NCBI RefSeq assembly: GCF_003046795.1
Contig: NZ_PZKN01000026.1
Span: 1-64,000 of the forward strand
DNA: 64,000 bases
Source: Desulfonatronum sp. SC1
Lineage (GTDB): Bacteria > Desulfobacterota > Desulfovibrionia > Desulfovibrionales > Desulfonatronaceae
Direction: 5' to 3'
Positions 52,503 to 61,322 of this stretch are shown here, one piece after another (the first letter of the stretch is position 1; each line of letters begins with the position of its first letter). Under the pieces are notes generated by a model that saw only the letters and a list, made by a program, of their open reading frames with translations, did no database searches and was not told the DNA's origin. The translations under genes were made by a program, and so were the position numbers.

Positions 52503-54150
52503 CCGGCACGGTGTCCAGGTCCAGGGCGTAGGTCAGCAACACGGTGCGGCGCTGGGTGAACCCGGTCACTCCGGGGTGGGTGTTCACCAGCACGAAAAGC
52601 TCGGTGCGTCCGTCGTTCATCACGTCTTCCAGGCCGTAATCCACCACCGTGCCGCGAATGCGCCGGGTCTTCCAGTTGATGTTCAGGTTGATGCCGTCCC
52701 AGAAAAGAGAGTGAATTTCTCCCTGGGGGAAATACCGATAGCGGGCGAAGAATTGGGCCGAAACGGAGATGTTTCGATTGACCAACAGGTTCCAGGCCGT
52801 GTCCCTGCCCAGCCGGACCGGAACCAGACGCGAGGGAATGTAGTAGTAGTCCCGCATCTCCTCGTCCTTGTCCTGGCCGAGGCCCGGCAACCCATCGACA
52901 ACCTCCAGGCCAAGAGCCGAACCGCCATAGGACTCCTCGGTGACCGACTGAAAACTGCTAGTGGAGGAAAAGACGCGCAGTTTGTCGCGATGGTCAGCGA
53001 TGACGATCTTGAAGTCGTTGTCCTGGGGCAGAAAGGTGAAATTAAAGACGTTGGCTTCACGGGGCAGGTTCAGAGCCGTGCCAGGCTCCAGACGTCCGTC
53101 CATGCGCACTACCTCGTGGACGCTGGAATCAAACAGCCGGTTGCGGCCCTGGCGCTGGCCGATCAGGACGGAACGGTAGTCCGGGGGGTGGCGTACCACA
53201 TTCATGTACAGGGGGATGCGATCCTCAAGAAGTGTGAAGCGGCCATCGATAAAATTCAAAATGAACGACCGGGGTGCTTCCTCAAGTATCGCCGAGACGA
53301 TAATTTCCTGAAATCCGTCCCGGTTGATGTCCAGCAGATTGATGTTCAGGCATTGAATCCGGGCTGGCGCCGCGTATTCGGCCAGAGGCATCAGCCTGTT
53401 GTCCATTACGTGGTAGGCCAGGATTTTGTTGTCAGTAAGGATGAATATCTCGTTTTTGCCGTCGCCGTTTGCGTCGCCGACCACCATGCCCAGGGAGGGG
53501 AAGGGCAGGGCCTGGCTGCGCCAGCGGCCGGGCGCGTCAGCCGAACCGGTGTAGAGTATTTCCGGGTTCAGATGGTACGGGGTGCGCTCCGGACCGTACT
53601 CGTTGTAAATCAGGTCCGGATGGCTCGGAACGGCGGCCCGGGCCGGTCGGCCCGTTTGGGGCTGGTCGGCCTGTTCCTGGCGCCTGCCGAAGACCTGGGC
53701 GTTGATTTCCCGGGCCACACCTTCCAACGCGGGAATCAAGTCGTTGAGCGGAACCTGGGCGGAGTACGGGAAATCGTTGCCCTGAGCGTCCAGAACATGA
53801 GCGTCCAGGCTGGCCTGGTCGCCGAGAATGGTTACGCTGCCGAAGATCAGGTAGTCCGTGCCCAGAGCGTTCAACGCCTCCTGAGCCTGGTCCAATGAGG
53901 CCGGAGTCGTGGGCACAGTCCGGGTGATGACGGGCCTGTCCACGTCTTCGAAGCGGCCGACCCACTTCAGCCGCGAGGCCAGCATGGTCTGCACGCCCTG
54001 CCCAAGGTAGGCGTACTGGTCCGGACCGTGCACGGTGAAGGGCAGCACGGCGAAGCGCTTCAGCGCGTCCTCGGCCAGGGCCGCACTGGGCGGGGTAGCG
54101 CAGGTGAACAAAATAACGGCCATTAGCACAAAACGAAAGAAATGACGCAT
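52468..54150 (-). CDS. Exported VCBS/FG-GAP repeat protein with a TolB-N-like domain
   Basis: The product is 560 residues from the ATG at 54150, which has AAGGAG. A signal peptide (MRHFFRFVLMAVILFTCATP, cleavage near ALA) is followed by a TolB-N/FlgO-like domain (about 30-160: FAVLPFTVHGPDQYAYLGQG; ALNALGTDYLIFGSV). A repeat region follows with calcium-binding-like FG-GAP motifs (VVGDANGDGKNEIFILTDNK; LLDINRDGFQEIIVSAI; LEDVMNDGRTELFVLVN). The repeats likely form a beta-propeller in the periplasm or on the outer membrane. It is part of a minus-strand run with an unknown gene upstream and rluA downstream. Confidence 0.85.
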   Translation of the reverse strand: MRHFFRFVLMAVILFTCATPPSAALAEDALKRFAVLPFTVHGPDQYAYLGQGVQTMLASRLKWVGRFEDVDRPVITRTVPTTPASLDQAQEALNALGTDYLIFGSVTILGDQASLDAHVLDAQGNDFPYSAQVPLNDLIPALEGVAREINAQVFGRRQEQADQPQTGRPARAAVPSHPDLIYNEYGPERTPYHLNPEILYTGSADAPGRWRSQALPFPSLGMVVGDANGDGKNEIFILTDNKILAYHVMDNRLMPLAEYAAPARIQCLNINLLDINRDGFQEIIVSAILEEAPRSFILNFIDGRFTLLEDRIPLYMNVVRHPPDYRSVLIGQRQGRNRLFDSSVHEVVRMDGRLEPGTALNLPREANVFNFTFLPQDNDFKIVIADHRDKLRVFSSTSSFQSVTEESYGGSALGLEVVDGLPGLGQDKDEEMRDYYYIPSRLVPVRLGRDTAWNLLVNRNISVSAQFFARYRYFPQGEIHSLFWDGINLNINWKTRRIRGTVVDYGLEDVMNDGRTELFVLVNTHPGVTGFTQRRTVLLTYALDLDTVPDAGTTLDIGLE

Positions 54151-54182
54151 GGGGGTCTCCTTGACATTGGCGGGGAGGGACA

Positions 54183-54743
54183 TCATGTCGGGCTGGTCGC
54201 GTCGCGCAAAACCACGACGAGTTGTCCGGGACCGGGACGATTCAGCGTGACCCGGGCGGCGTTGTTGACAGTTTGAGCCAGGATTTCCAGTTCCTCGGGA
54301 AGTCTGGGCCGGAAGGCGGAGGCTCCGCCCTCCGGAAGGTGCAGTCGGAGATGGCTTTCAGCGTCGTCGCTGAACAAATCCGGTCCGATCCACATTTGCA
54401 CGTCTCCCTGGGATTGGGATACAAGCGAAAGATACAGCAGCCACAAGCCCTGGATCCGGTCACGCTCAGGCGTTCCGGGCGCCAGCAACGATTCCAGCTT
54501 CGCGGAGAGATCGTCCACCACCTCGCCCAGCCTGGACTCCAGAGCGTCGAGTACGGCGGAGCGCCGGCTCGGGGGACAGTGCCTCAAGGCTTGGAACAGA
54601 GCGGCGAACAACGCGGCCGAAATGTCTCGCGAATCGTTTCCGGAAACCGTCAGGGGACGGTCTGAACAAGTGGAAGGCGAATCGGAAGGCATGCCGACAA
54701 GAGGATCGGGTAACGTCTCGGATAATGGGTCGATCAACGGCAA
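54183..54743 (-). CDS. Hypothetical protein (186 residues)
   Basis: It lies 32 bases before the propeller protein on the same strand. A Ser/Pro-rich N-terminus (PSDSPSTCSDRPLTVSG) is followed by helices (SAALFAALFQALRHCPPSRR; VLDALESRLGEVVDDLSAKL) and a C-terminal strand-rich part (GDVQMWIGPDLFSDDAESHL, then GPGQLVVVLRDA). There is no signal peptide or membrane helix. The gene pair suggests it works with the exported protein or its assembly. I do not recognise the family. Confidence 0.65.
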   Translation of the reverse strand: MPLIDPLSETLPDPLVGMPSDSPSTCSDRPLTVSGNDSRDISAALFAALFQALRHCPPSRRSAVLDALESRLGEVVDDLSAKLESLLAPGTPERDRIQGLWLLYLSLVSQSQGDVQMWIGPDLFSDDAESHLRLHLPEGGASAFRPRLPEELEILAQTVNNAARVTLNRPGPGQLVVVLRDATSPT

Positions 54744-54841
54744 CGGTCCATTGTTGTCTGAAAGTCGAAAAGTTCATTTTAGACGCTTTCATTCACCAAC
54801 GCAAATGATGATTTGCGCGCATACGGGAGCGAACGGGTCTC

Positions 54842-56224
54842 ATGCCGAGAAGTTTTCGCATCGTCTGCCAACCTGAGCACGTCGGGCTGGTGGAAGAACT
54901 GCTGCGGGCCGAAGGCCATGTCTTCACCCCGGAGCCTTTTTTCCCCCTGGCCCACCGGGTGGAGGAGGAACCGACCCCGCTGGGCGCATCCGCCGCGGCG
55001 GCATTCGGTCTGATCTACATCCAGGACCGTTCCTCCATGCTCGCACCGCTCTTGCTGCAACCGCCTCAAGGCGGAACGGTCCTGGACATGTGCGCCAGTC
55101 CGGGCAGCAAAACCGGCCTGTTGGCCCAACTCGTTGGCCCCGCGGGCATGGTGCTGGCCAACGAGCCCAATCCGCGGCGACTGGCTACGTTGCGCCAGAA
55201 CCTGACGGCCCTGAACCTGATCCAGGTGACCACCTGCGGCCGCCCCGGACAGGAATTGCCTTTGCCCGAAGCCTCGTTCACCCATATCCAGTTGGACCCT
55301 CCGTGCAGTGGATGGGGGACCGTGGAGCGCAACCCCCGGGTTCTGGAAATGTGGCCGGAGCACAAACTCGGACCGCTGGTCGCCCTGCAACGCGAGCTGT
55401 TGCGCAGGGCCGCGGCCCTGCTGGCTCCCGGAGGGCGGCTGCTCTACTCCACCTGCACCACCAATCCGGCGGAGAACCGGGAGCAGGTCCGTTGGGCCGA
55501 GGAACACCTCGGCCTGACGTCCGTCCCGTTGCATCCCCTGCCGGGCTTCGACTTGTCCCATGCCCGGTCCGATGCCCTGGGTGAGGACGACGGCTGCTTA
55601 TATGTTCATACCGAGGCAGGCGAAGGCCAGGGCTTTTTTTTCGCCGCCCTGACATGTTCCGAAGCCCGTTCCAATACCCCTCCGGCAACCTCCGAAGGAG
55701 TACGACAGGAACGATCCGCTTCGTTGGAATCGGTCGGACGGCCCCATGGGGGCAGAGGGCGGAAAAAGGACAACTCCTTCGGAGCGGTGATCCGACCCGG
55801 CGAGTTTTCCGGCCTGGAAGACGCGGCCTGGGAACATCTGCCTCCGGGAGAACTTCGGGACTTCAACGGACGAGTGGTCTTCTTGCCGGAACGGGCCTTG
55901 TCTCAAGGCTTGGCATTGCCGCTTTCTCTGGGTTGGCGAGGATTCGACATGGGCCGACTGACTGGTGGAACCTTGCGGCTCAATCCCCGGTTACGGCTGC
56001 TGTTGCCGGAATACCGGTCCGGTCAAGGGATGAGCCTGGACGACGTTCGCGACCTGAGAAAGCTGCTGCAGGGCCAGAGCCTGGACTTGCCCTCGGAAGC
56101 CGCGACCGGACTTTCGAAACGTGCCGGGAGATCTTTCGGGGGACGGATCGGGCTGTACTGGCGCGGTTTGCCCCTGGGCTGGGCCACGGTCAAGGGCGGA
56201 CGATGTCTATGGTCGCCAAAGTGA
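54842..56224 (+). CDS. RsmB/RsmF-type rRNA cytosine-5 methyltransferase
   Basis: The product is 460 residues. It has the SAM motif I GGTVLDMCASPGSKTGLLAQ, motif IV LDPPCSGWGTVERNP with one active-site Cys, and motif VI LLYSTCTTNPAENREQVRW with the other. A Ser/Gly-rich linker about 285-320 is followed by a C-terminal PUA-like domain (LTGGTLRLNPRLRLLLPEYR; GLYWRGLPLGWATVKGGRCL). It methylates C5 of a cytosine in rRNA. Its 3' end overlaps the convergent ClC gene by 18 bp. Confidence 0.92.
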   Translation: MPRSFRIVCQPEHVGLVEELLRAEGHVFTPEPFFPLAHRVEEEPTPLGASAAAAFGLIYIQDRSSMLAPLLLQPPQGGTVLDMCASPGSKTGLLAQLVGPAGMVLANEPNPRRLATLRQNLTALNLIQVTTCGRPGQELPLPEASFTHIQLDPPCSGWGTVERNPRVLEMWPEHKLGPLVALQRELLRRAAALLAPGGRLLYSTCTTNPAENREQVRWAEEHLGLTSVPLHPLPGFDLSHARSDALGEDDGCLYVHTEAGEGQGFFFAALTCSEARSNTPPATSEGVRQERSASLESVGRPHGGRGRKKDNSFGAVIRPGEFSGLEDAAWEHLPPGELRDFNGRVVFLPERALSQGLALPLSLGWRGFDMGRLTGGTLRLNPRLRLLLPEYRSGQGMSLDDVRDLRKLLQGQSLDLPSEAATGLSKRAGRSFGGRIGLYWRGLPLGWATVKGGRCLWSPK

Positions 56225-58060
56225 GCATCCACGGCGCTTTTCCTCCGGAATGGCCTGGGCGTAGGCCTGAAAGACGTCCTCGCGGTTGATCAGGCCCAGC
56301 ACGTGATGGGCGGCGTCCTCCGGCGTTTCGGGCCTGATTTCGTCCCGGACCACGGGAATCTGGTCCACGTCCGCCTCCACGAAGGCCATCAGGGCCGTAT
56401 ACAAAGAGTCCTCGGGCCGGAGCAGCACGGGTTTGCGGGCCACGTCCTTGACCACCAGCAGATCGCACAGATCCTGTTCGTAAAGGATCGTTCGCACGTC
56501 CTGGATGGACAAGATGCCGGTGATGCGGTCGTCGCGGCCGCGCACTGGAAAGTTGAACTGGCTGGTGTTGGCGATGACGTCCATCAAGACCCTCCAGGTC
56601 GTCCCTTCCTCCAGAATGATCACCCGGCCGGGCCGGAAATGGTCCTGAACGCGCAGTTCCTCCAGGACGTTGATGGTGGCGTCCTCCCGGTGCGCGGGGG
56701 AGTCGAACTTGTTCTCGGCCTGGTGCTCGTAGAGCGAGACGTCGCGGTTGATGACCAGGCACAGGGCCGAGGCCAGCATCAGCGGGGCCAGCAGGCCGTA
56801 GCTTTGGGTGATCTCGCAGACCATGATCAGCGGGCCCACCGCGGCGTTGGCCACCCCGGCGAAAAACGCGGCCATGCCCACTAGGACGTAGCCTCCGGGC
56901 TGCGTGACCACGCCTGGAAGCAGGAAATGGCCGACCTGCCCCACCACCCCGCCGCACATCCCACCCACGAACAGGGCCGGGGCGAACATCCCGCCGCTCA
57001 TGCCCGAACCCAAGGTGATGGACGTGGCCAGGGTCTTGCCGAGAAATACGGCCAGCATCACCACCAGGGACAATTGGCCCAGCACGGCCATTTCCAGCCA
57101 GCCGTAGCCGTCGCTGAGCACGGGCGGAAAGACGACCCCCAGCATGCCCACCAGCAGACCGCCCAGCCCCATGGACCAGATCAGCCCGGCGCGTTGCCGG
57201 ACATGCTCGAACACGGTGCGCTTGATGAAGAAGAACGTGGAGAGGTAGGCGCGCCCGGCCAGGGCGCAAACCAGGGCCAGGACGATGTAGAATGGCAGCT
57301 CCTGGGCGCTCTGGAAGCGGAAGTCCGGGGTTTCCAGCATGGGCACGGCGCCGAAGAACAGGGTGAACAGGGAGTAGGCCGTAACCGAGGAGATCAGGGC
57401 CGGCAGGATGGCTTCGGCCTCGAAGTCTTCCCGGTAGAGCACCTCCACCGCGGTGATCGCCCCGCCCAAGGGGGCCCGGAAAACCGCGCCCAGTCCGCCG
57501 GCCGCGCCGGAAAGCAGCAGGATGCGCCGCTCCTTGGCGCTCAAGCCGAGGCCTTCAGCCAGCAGGGAGCCGAAACAGCCCCCGAGCTGGGCCATGGGGC
57601 CTTCCCGTCCGGCGCTACCCCCGCTGGCGATGGTCAGCACCGCTGTGGCGCTTTTGATCAGGGTCGCGCGCAGGGGCATGTGGCCGTCCTGGCGGTGGAA
57701 GGCTTTGATCATGGCGTCCGTGCCGTCCGTGCCCCCGGACATGGGTTCCGGAATCCAGCGGCTGACCAGGATTCCGGTCAGCACCCCCACGGAAGCGGTG
57801 AGCATGGGGACCAGCCAGGGGCGGTACGTCCCCGGCTCGCCGTGAAAGAGATCCTCGCCCGAGGGCAGGGGCAGGTCCAGCCCGGCCAGATGCACCAGAA
57901 ACAGATGACGCAGCCCCTCCAGACTGACGAAGAACAGCACCGCCGCGGCCCCGAGCAGCCCGGCCAGCAGGCCCAGCAAAACCCACCGCGCCGACCCGCC
58001 CCGGCCCTCGGCATGGATGAAGTGGACCCATCTCCGGAAGTGCGGCTCAAGAAAAGACAT
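56207..58060 (-). CDS. ClC-type chloride channel/antiporter with CBS domains
   Basis: The product is 617 residues. The membrane core (about 20-440) contains the selectivity motifs GSAGREGPMAQLGG and GSGMSGGMFAPALFVGG. A gating Glu sits in GREGP. Two CBS domains follow (about 450-605: INVLEELRVQDHFRPGRVII; ARKPVLLRPEDSLYTALMAF) and could bind nucleotides. It moves chloride or other anions, possibly in exchange for protons. It starts ten bases after the ribF stop, so the two form an operon. Confidence 0.95.
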   Translation of the reverse strand: MSFLEPHFRRWVHFIHAEGRGGSARWVLLGLLAGLLGAAAVLFFVSLEGLRHLFLVHLAGLDLPLPSGEDLFHGEPGTYRPWLVPMLTASVGVLTGILVSRWIPEPMSGGTDGTDAMIKAFHRQDGHMPLRATLIKSATAVLTIASGGSAGREGPMAQLGGCFGSLLAEGLGLSAKERRILLLSGAAGGLGAVFRAPLGGAITAVEVLYREDFEAEAILPALISSVTAYSLFTLFFGAVPMLETPDFRFQSAQELPFYIVLALVCALAGRAYLSTFFFIKRTVFEHVRQRAGLIWSMGLGGLLVGMLGVVFPPVLSDGYGWLEMAVLGQLSLVVMLAVFLGKTLATSITLGSGMSGGMFAPALFVGGMCGGVVGQVGHFLLPGVVTQPGGYVLVGMAAFFAGVANAAVGPLIMVCEITQSYGLLAPLMLASALCLVINRDVSLYEHQAENKFDSPAHREDATINVLEELRVQDHFRPGRVIILEEGTTWRVLMDVIANTSQFNFPVRGRDDRITGILSIQDVRTILYEQDLCDLLVVKDVARKPVLLRPEDSLYTALMAFVEADVDQIPVVRDEIRPETPEDAAHHVLGLINREDVFQAYAQAIPEEKRRGCSLWRP

Positions 58061-58070
58061 GGGTTGGGGG

Positions 58071-59033
58071 TCAGACGCACTGCCGGGCTTCCACCAAATG
58101 GGCCTCCGGGGAGCCGAGAATGCGGCGGGCCAAGAGAATGTCTTCGCGGATTCGCGTGATCAACGCGTCGAGCTTCGGAAATTTTTGTTCGCTGCGCAGC
58201 CGCTGAACGAAGTGGACGCGAACGTCGCGCCCGTAGATGTCCTGGTCGAAGTCCAGAATGTGCACCTCCACGGAGAGCACGTCGTTGCCGAAGGTGGGGT
58301 TGTAGCCGATGTTGGCCACGGCCGGGTGCGTCCGGCCGTTGGATTCGGCCCAGACCGCGTAGACCCCGGTCTTGGGAAACAGTTCGTCCCGCAATTGCAG
58401 GTTAGCCGTGGGAAAGCCCAACAGGCGGCCTCCCCGGTTGCGCCCGGACACCACCTGGCCCTCCACCCGGTAGAACCGGCCCAGCAAGGGCCGGACCTCC
58501 CAGACCAGCCCGGCCTGGACCATGTCCCGGATCCGCGACGAGCTGACCACGGCGTCGTCGATCAACACCGGCCCGATTTGCTCCACGGTAAAACCGTGGC
58601 GCTCTCCGAGCTTCCGGAGCATGGCGTAGTTGCCCTTGCGGTTGCGGCCAAAGGCGTAATCGTACCCGATGACCATCTCCCGCATGCCCAGACCTTCCAA
58701 AAGATAGATCCGCACGAACTCCTCGGGCTCCAGTTTGGCCAGGTCCTTGGTGAAGGCGACGCAAAAGGCGTAGTCGAGCCGCAGGGAAGCGATGGCTTCC
58801 AGCTTCTGGTGCGGCAAGGTGATGAAGGGGGGCGTCCGTGACCCGGTCAGCACCCGCAACGGGTGCGGGTCAAAGGTGACCGCCACGCTGATAAGGCCGA
58901 GGGAAGCGGCTTTTTGGCGCGTCCGGCACAGCAATTTTTGATGGCCCATGTGGACTCCGTCGAAATTGCCGATGGTGACGCAGGATTGAGAAACGGTTTG
59001 GCGAGCTTCGTCCAAAGTGCGCAAGACCTGCAT
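58071..59033 (-). CDS. ribF: Bifunctional riboflavin kinase/FAD synthetase
   Basis: The product is 320 residues. N-terminal FAD synthetase: VTIGNFDGVHMGHQKLLCRT (HxGH-type nucleotidyl motif), TFDPHPLRVL and EMVIGYDYAFGRNRKGNY. C-terminal riboflavin kinase: GRLLGFPTANLQL and NIGYNPTFGNDVLSVEVHIL. It makes FMN and FAD from riboflavin. No FMN riboswitch is seen upstream. It is followed by clc after ten bases. Confidence 0.97.
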   Translation of the reverse strand: MQVLRTLDEARQTVSQSCVTIGNFDGVHMGHQKLLCRTRQKAASLGLISVAVTFDPHPLRVLTGSRTPPFITLPHQKLEAIASLRLDYAFCVAFTKDLAKLEPEEFVRIYLLEGLGMREMVIGYDYAFGRNRKGNYAMLRKLGERHGFTVEQIGPVLIDDAVVSSSRIRDMVQAGLVWEVRPLLGRFYRVEGQVVSGRNRGGRLLGFPTANLQLRDELFPKTGVYAVWAESNGRTHPAVANIGYNPTFGNDVLSVEVHILDFDQDIYGRDVRVHFVQRLRSEQKFPKLDALITRIREDILLARRILGSPEAHLVEARQCV

Positions 59034-59280
59034 GAGGATGGGGTACTCCTACCGGATAGGTATGTCGTCCGCCGTCTCCCGAACCCGAATCCGGAAGGCG
59101 CCGCGAAACGGCGAAATCAGCATCCGTACCGGAAACCCTCACATCCATCAACCATCTGACGATGCCCGAGCCGGGCGGACCGGTCACCCCCGTGACGGTG
59201 GCCTTGGAGAGAAAATTTGAACTTTCTTTTCCTGACCCCTTGCCAACCGAGGGCAATGTGAGTAGACACCTCTTCTTCGG

Positions 59281-59367
59281 GCCGAAGTGGTGGAATTGGT
59301 AGACACGCTAGGTTCAGGGTCTAGTGGGGGTTCCCCCGTGGGAGTTCGACTCTCCCCTTCGGCACCA
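59281..59367 (+). tRNA. tRNA-Leu (CAG)
   Basis: The 87-base class II tRNA has acceptor GCCGAAG paired with CTTCGGC, the D-arm GTGGAATTGGTAGAC, anticodon stem CTAGG/TCTAG with loop TTCAGGG (anticodon CAG), a long variable arm (TGGGGGTTCCCCCGT), T-arm GGGAGTTCGACTCTCCC and an encoded CCA. It is monocistronic, with a terminator right after it. Confidence 0.97.
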
Positions 59368-59375
59368 CAAATTTT

Positions 59376-59412
59376 AAAGGGATTCAAGCTATAATAGCTT
59401 GAATCCCTTTTT
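59376..59412 (+). terminator. Terminator of tRNA-Leu
   Basis: A perfect 15-bp stem (59376-59390 with 59396-59410) encloses ataat and ends in five T (59408-59412). It starts nine bases after the tRNA CCA end. Confidence 0.9.
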
Positions 59413-59652
59413 CTATGGGGCACAAATTGGCCGACTATTGGCCATTTGTTCATTGTTTTCTGGGTTAGCGTATTTATTAAGTATTCGGTAAAATGCAAAA
59501 GATGGCAACCAGTGCCTTGAGCCGTGCTCGCGCCCAAGTCATTGCCAGCACCGCCCAATCCGACTATTCTTATGCGCTCAATTCGCGAGTGATCCGCGTA
59601 ACATCCCGTCGTTCTTGCTTCTTGCCCATCATGATTCAGGAGGTTCCCGCTT

Positions 59653-61197
59653 ATGGAAGTTGCCGCCGTGCTTGATCAGGTCGCCAATCTACAAATCCTG
59701 AACCAGTTCCTGCTGTCCCTGTTTTTGCTCATCCCCATGGTTCTCGTGGCCAGGACTGCCGTGGCCGGAACGCGGTATTCCCCGATTCTGATCATCGTCA
59801 TTTTCGGCCTGACCATGGGCTACGTCCTTGTCTCCAGCGGTGTTTCCACGCCGGGACTGCCCCAATTTTCATTGATTGATCTGATCAGCCGGGCGACCAT
59901 CGTGGCTCTGACCGTTTCTTTTTTCGTGGGCGGACAGGAACTGCGCAAGATTCTGGGCGGTATTGAAGTGGAACCCGACGACATGGTGATTCCGTCCAAG
60001 GAAGAAACCTTCGTGGGGACGGGGCGGACGCAACTGATCTTCATCGTCCGGGCCTTTTTCCTGCTCATCGGGATCGAAGCTTTATATCGATTGACCCTTG
60101 GCCTGAGCTTTTCGGACCTGAGCCGGTTTTATCCCCTGATCGCCTATCTTGGTCTGGTGGGCGCGGTGATCATGATCGACCACAAGGCCCAGGTGACCAA
60201 CAAGCGCCTGTACATCAAGATGGGCATCGTGGAAGTGGTGGCCATTCTCGGCATTCTCCTGGGATCCTACACCATCGCCATGTGGATCAAGCCGCTCATC
60301 GCCCTGCCGCAGATTTTCTTCGCCATGATCATTTCCGCCGGGTTGGGGGCGTTGATGTACCGCTGGCGCTTCGGGCCGACGATCCGGGCCCTGCTCTTCG
60401 CCGGCATTCCCGTGGTCCTGGCGGCCAACTTCATGATCGGCGGGTCGCGGATCACCGAGGCCTTCGCCATCACCGGGATGAACGCGGTGCTGGCCTACGG
60501 CTTTTTCGGCCAGATGTTCTGGATGTTCGGCGGCATCGCCCTGCTGATGCTCTTCGGCAAGACCGGGCACGCCAGAAACCTGGCCCCGGGCATGGCTGGC
60601 GCCCTGTCCCACTCCGGTCTGACCGGGGCCTGCACCGCCGGGGACTTGGGCAATACCGCGGCCTATCGGGCGCCGATCATGATCAACGTTCCATTTTTCG
60701 GGCATATCTTCGTCTTCTCCATCCTGGCCATGAGCGCTCAGCAGGGCAGCCTGATGATGTGGCCCTCCCTGCTGATCGTTCTGGCCGGAGTGCTCTTGAC
60801 CGTCTTCTCCCTGAAGACCATGAGCAAGGCTGACGGCAAGGACGCCAGCGAAGTCAAGGGCCTGATGCAGTTTTCCTTCGGCTGGCAGCTCTGCGCGGTG
60901 TTCGGCGGGTTCGTGCTGCTCAGCGTTGCCGGCATGCCCCTGGGCTTCACGGCAATGTCCGTCTCCTCGGGTATTTCCCACTTCGGCCTTTTTGCCGCCA
61001 CCCAGGGAGGAATGTTCGGTGAAGAGGCGTCCCTGCTGATCCCCTTCATCTTCTCCATGCCGTTTTTGGTCCATCCCCTGGTCTTTTTCATGTTCGGACG
61101 AGCCATGGAAAGCGACGGTGAAATGCCCCGCGTCCCGGTCTTCATCCTGGCGGGCATCGGCTTGTTGGGCGTGCTCTATTCCATGATCGCGGTGTAA
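59653..61197 (+). CDS. Polytopic inner-membrane protein, transporter-like
   Basis: The product is 514 residues with AGGAGG upstream. About twelve to thirteen membrane helices are spread over the whole length, with a cytoplasmic loop near 100-125 (LGGIEVEPDDMVIPSKEETF). Symmetric Gly/Ser-rich unwound stretches (GPTIRALLFAGIPVV; SHSGLTGACTAGDLGNTAAY) suggest an inverted-repeat secondary transporter related to sodium:carboxylate or glutamate symporters. I do not recognise the exact family. It leads a cluster with an alcohol dehydrogenase and a two-component system, so it could import or export an alcohol, aldehyde or organic acid that the system senses. Confidence 0.8.
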   Translation: MEVAAVLDQVANLQILNQFLLSLFLLIPMVLVARTAVAGTRYSPILIIVIFGLTMGYVLVSSGVSTPGLPQFSLIDLISRATIVALTVSFFVGGQELRKILGGIEVEPDDMVIPSKEETFVGTGRTQLIFIVRAFFLLIGIEALYRLTLGLSFSDLSRFYPLIAYLGLVGAVIMIDHKAQVTNKRLYIKMGIVEVVAILGILLGSYTIAMWIKPLIALPQIFFAMIISAGLGALMYRWRFGPTIRALLFAGIPVVLAANFMIGGSRITEAFAITGMNAVLAYGFFGQMFWMFGGIALLMLFGKTGHARNLAPGMAGALSHSGLTGACTAGDLGNTAAYRAPIMINVPFFGHIFVFSILAMSAQQGSLMMWPSLLIVLAGVLLTVFSLKTMSKADGKDASEVKGLMQFSFGWQLCAVFGGFVLLSVAGMPLGFTAMSVSSGISHFGLFAATQGGMFGEEASLLIPFIFSMPFLVHPLVFFMFGRAMESDGEMPRVPVFILAGIGLLGVLYSMIAV

Positions 61198-61209
61198 AAA
61201 TAATAATGC

Positions 61210-61285
61210 TGGAAGGTGGGAAGGTAAAAAAGGTAGCGAGTTAGGAATGCTTCACCGGCCACATCGCGGACACCTTCCCACTTTC
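61210..61285. repeat. Imperfect inverted repeat between the membrane protein and adh genes
   Basis: ggaaggtgggaaggta (61212-61227) is nearly the reverse complement of caccttcccactttcc (61270-61285). The spacer contains a second GGT/ACC pair. Such purine-rich inverted repeats often occur in many copies. It could be a terminator for the first gene or a small mobile repeat. Confidence 0.4.
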
Positions 61286-61322
61286 CTGCCTTCTCACCTT
61301 CAACCCAAAGCTCTTAAATGCC

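Noticed and set aside
59184-59558. Open frame running across tRNA-Leu on the minus strand
   Set aside because: The GESRTPTGEPPLDPEPSVST-like peptide is the well-known artefact of reading the antisense of a tRNA-Leu gene.
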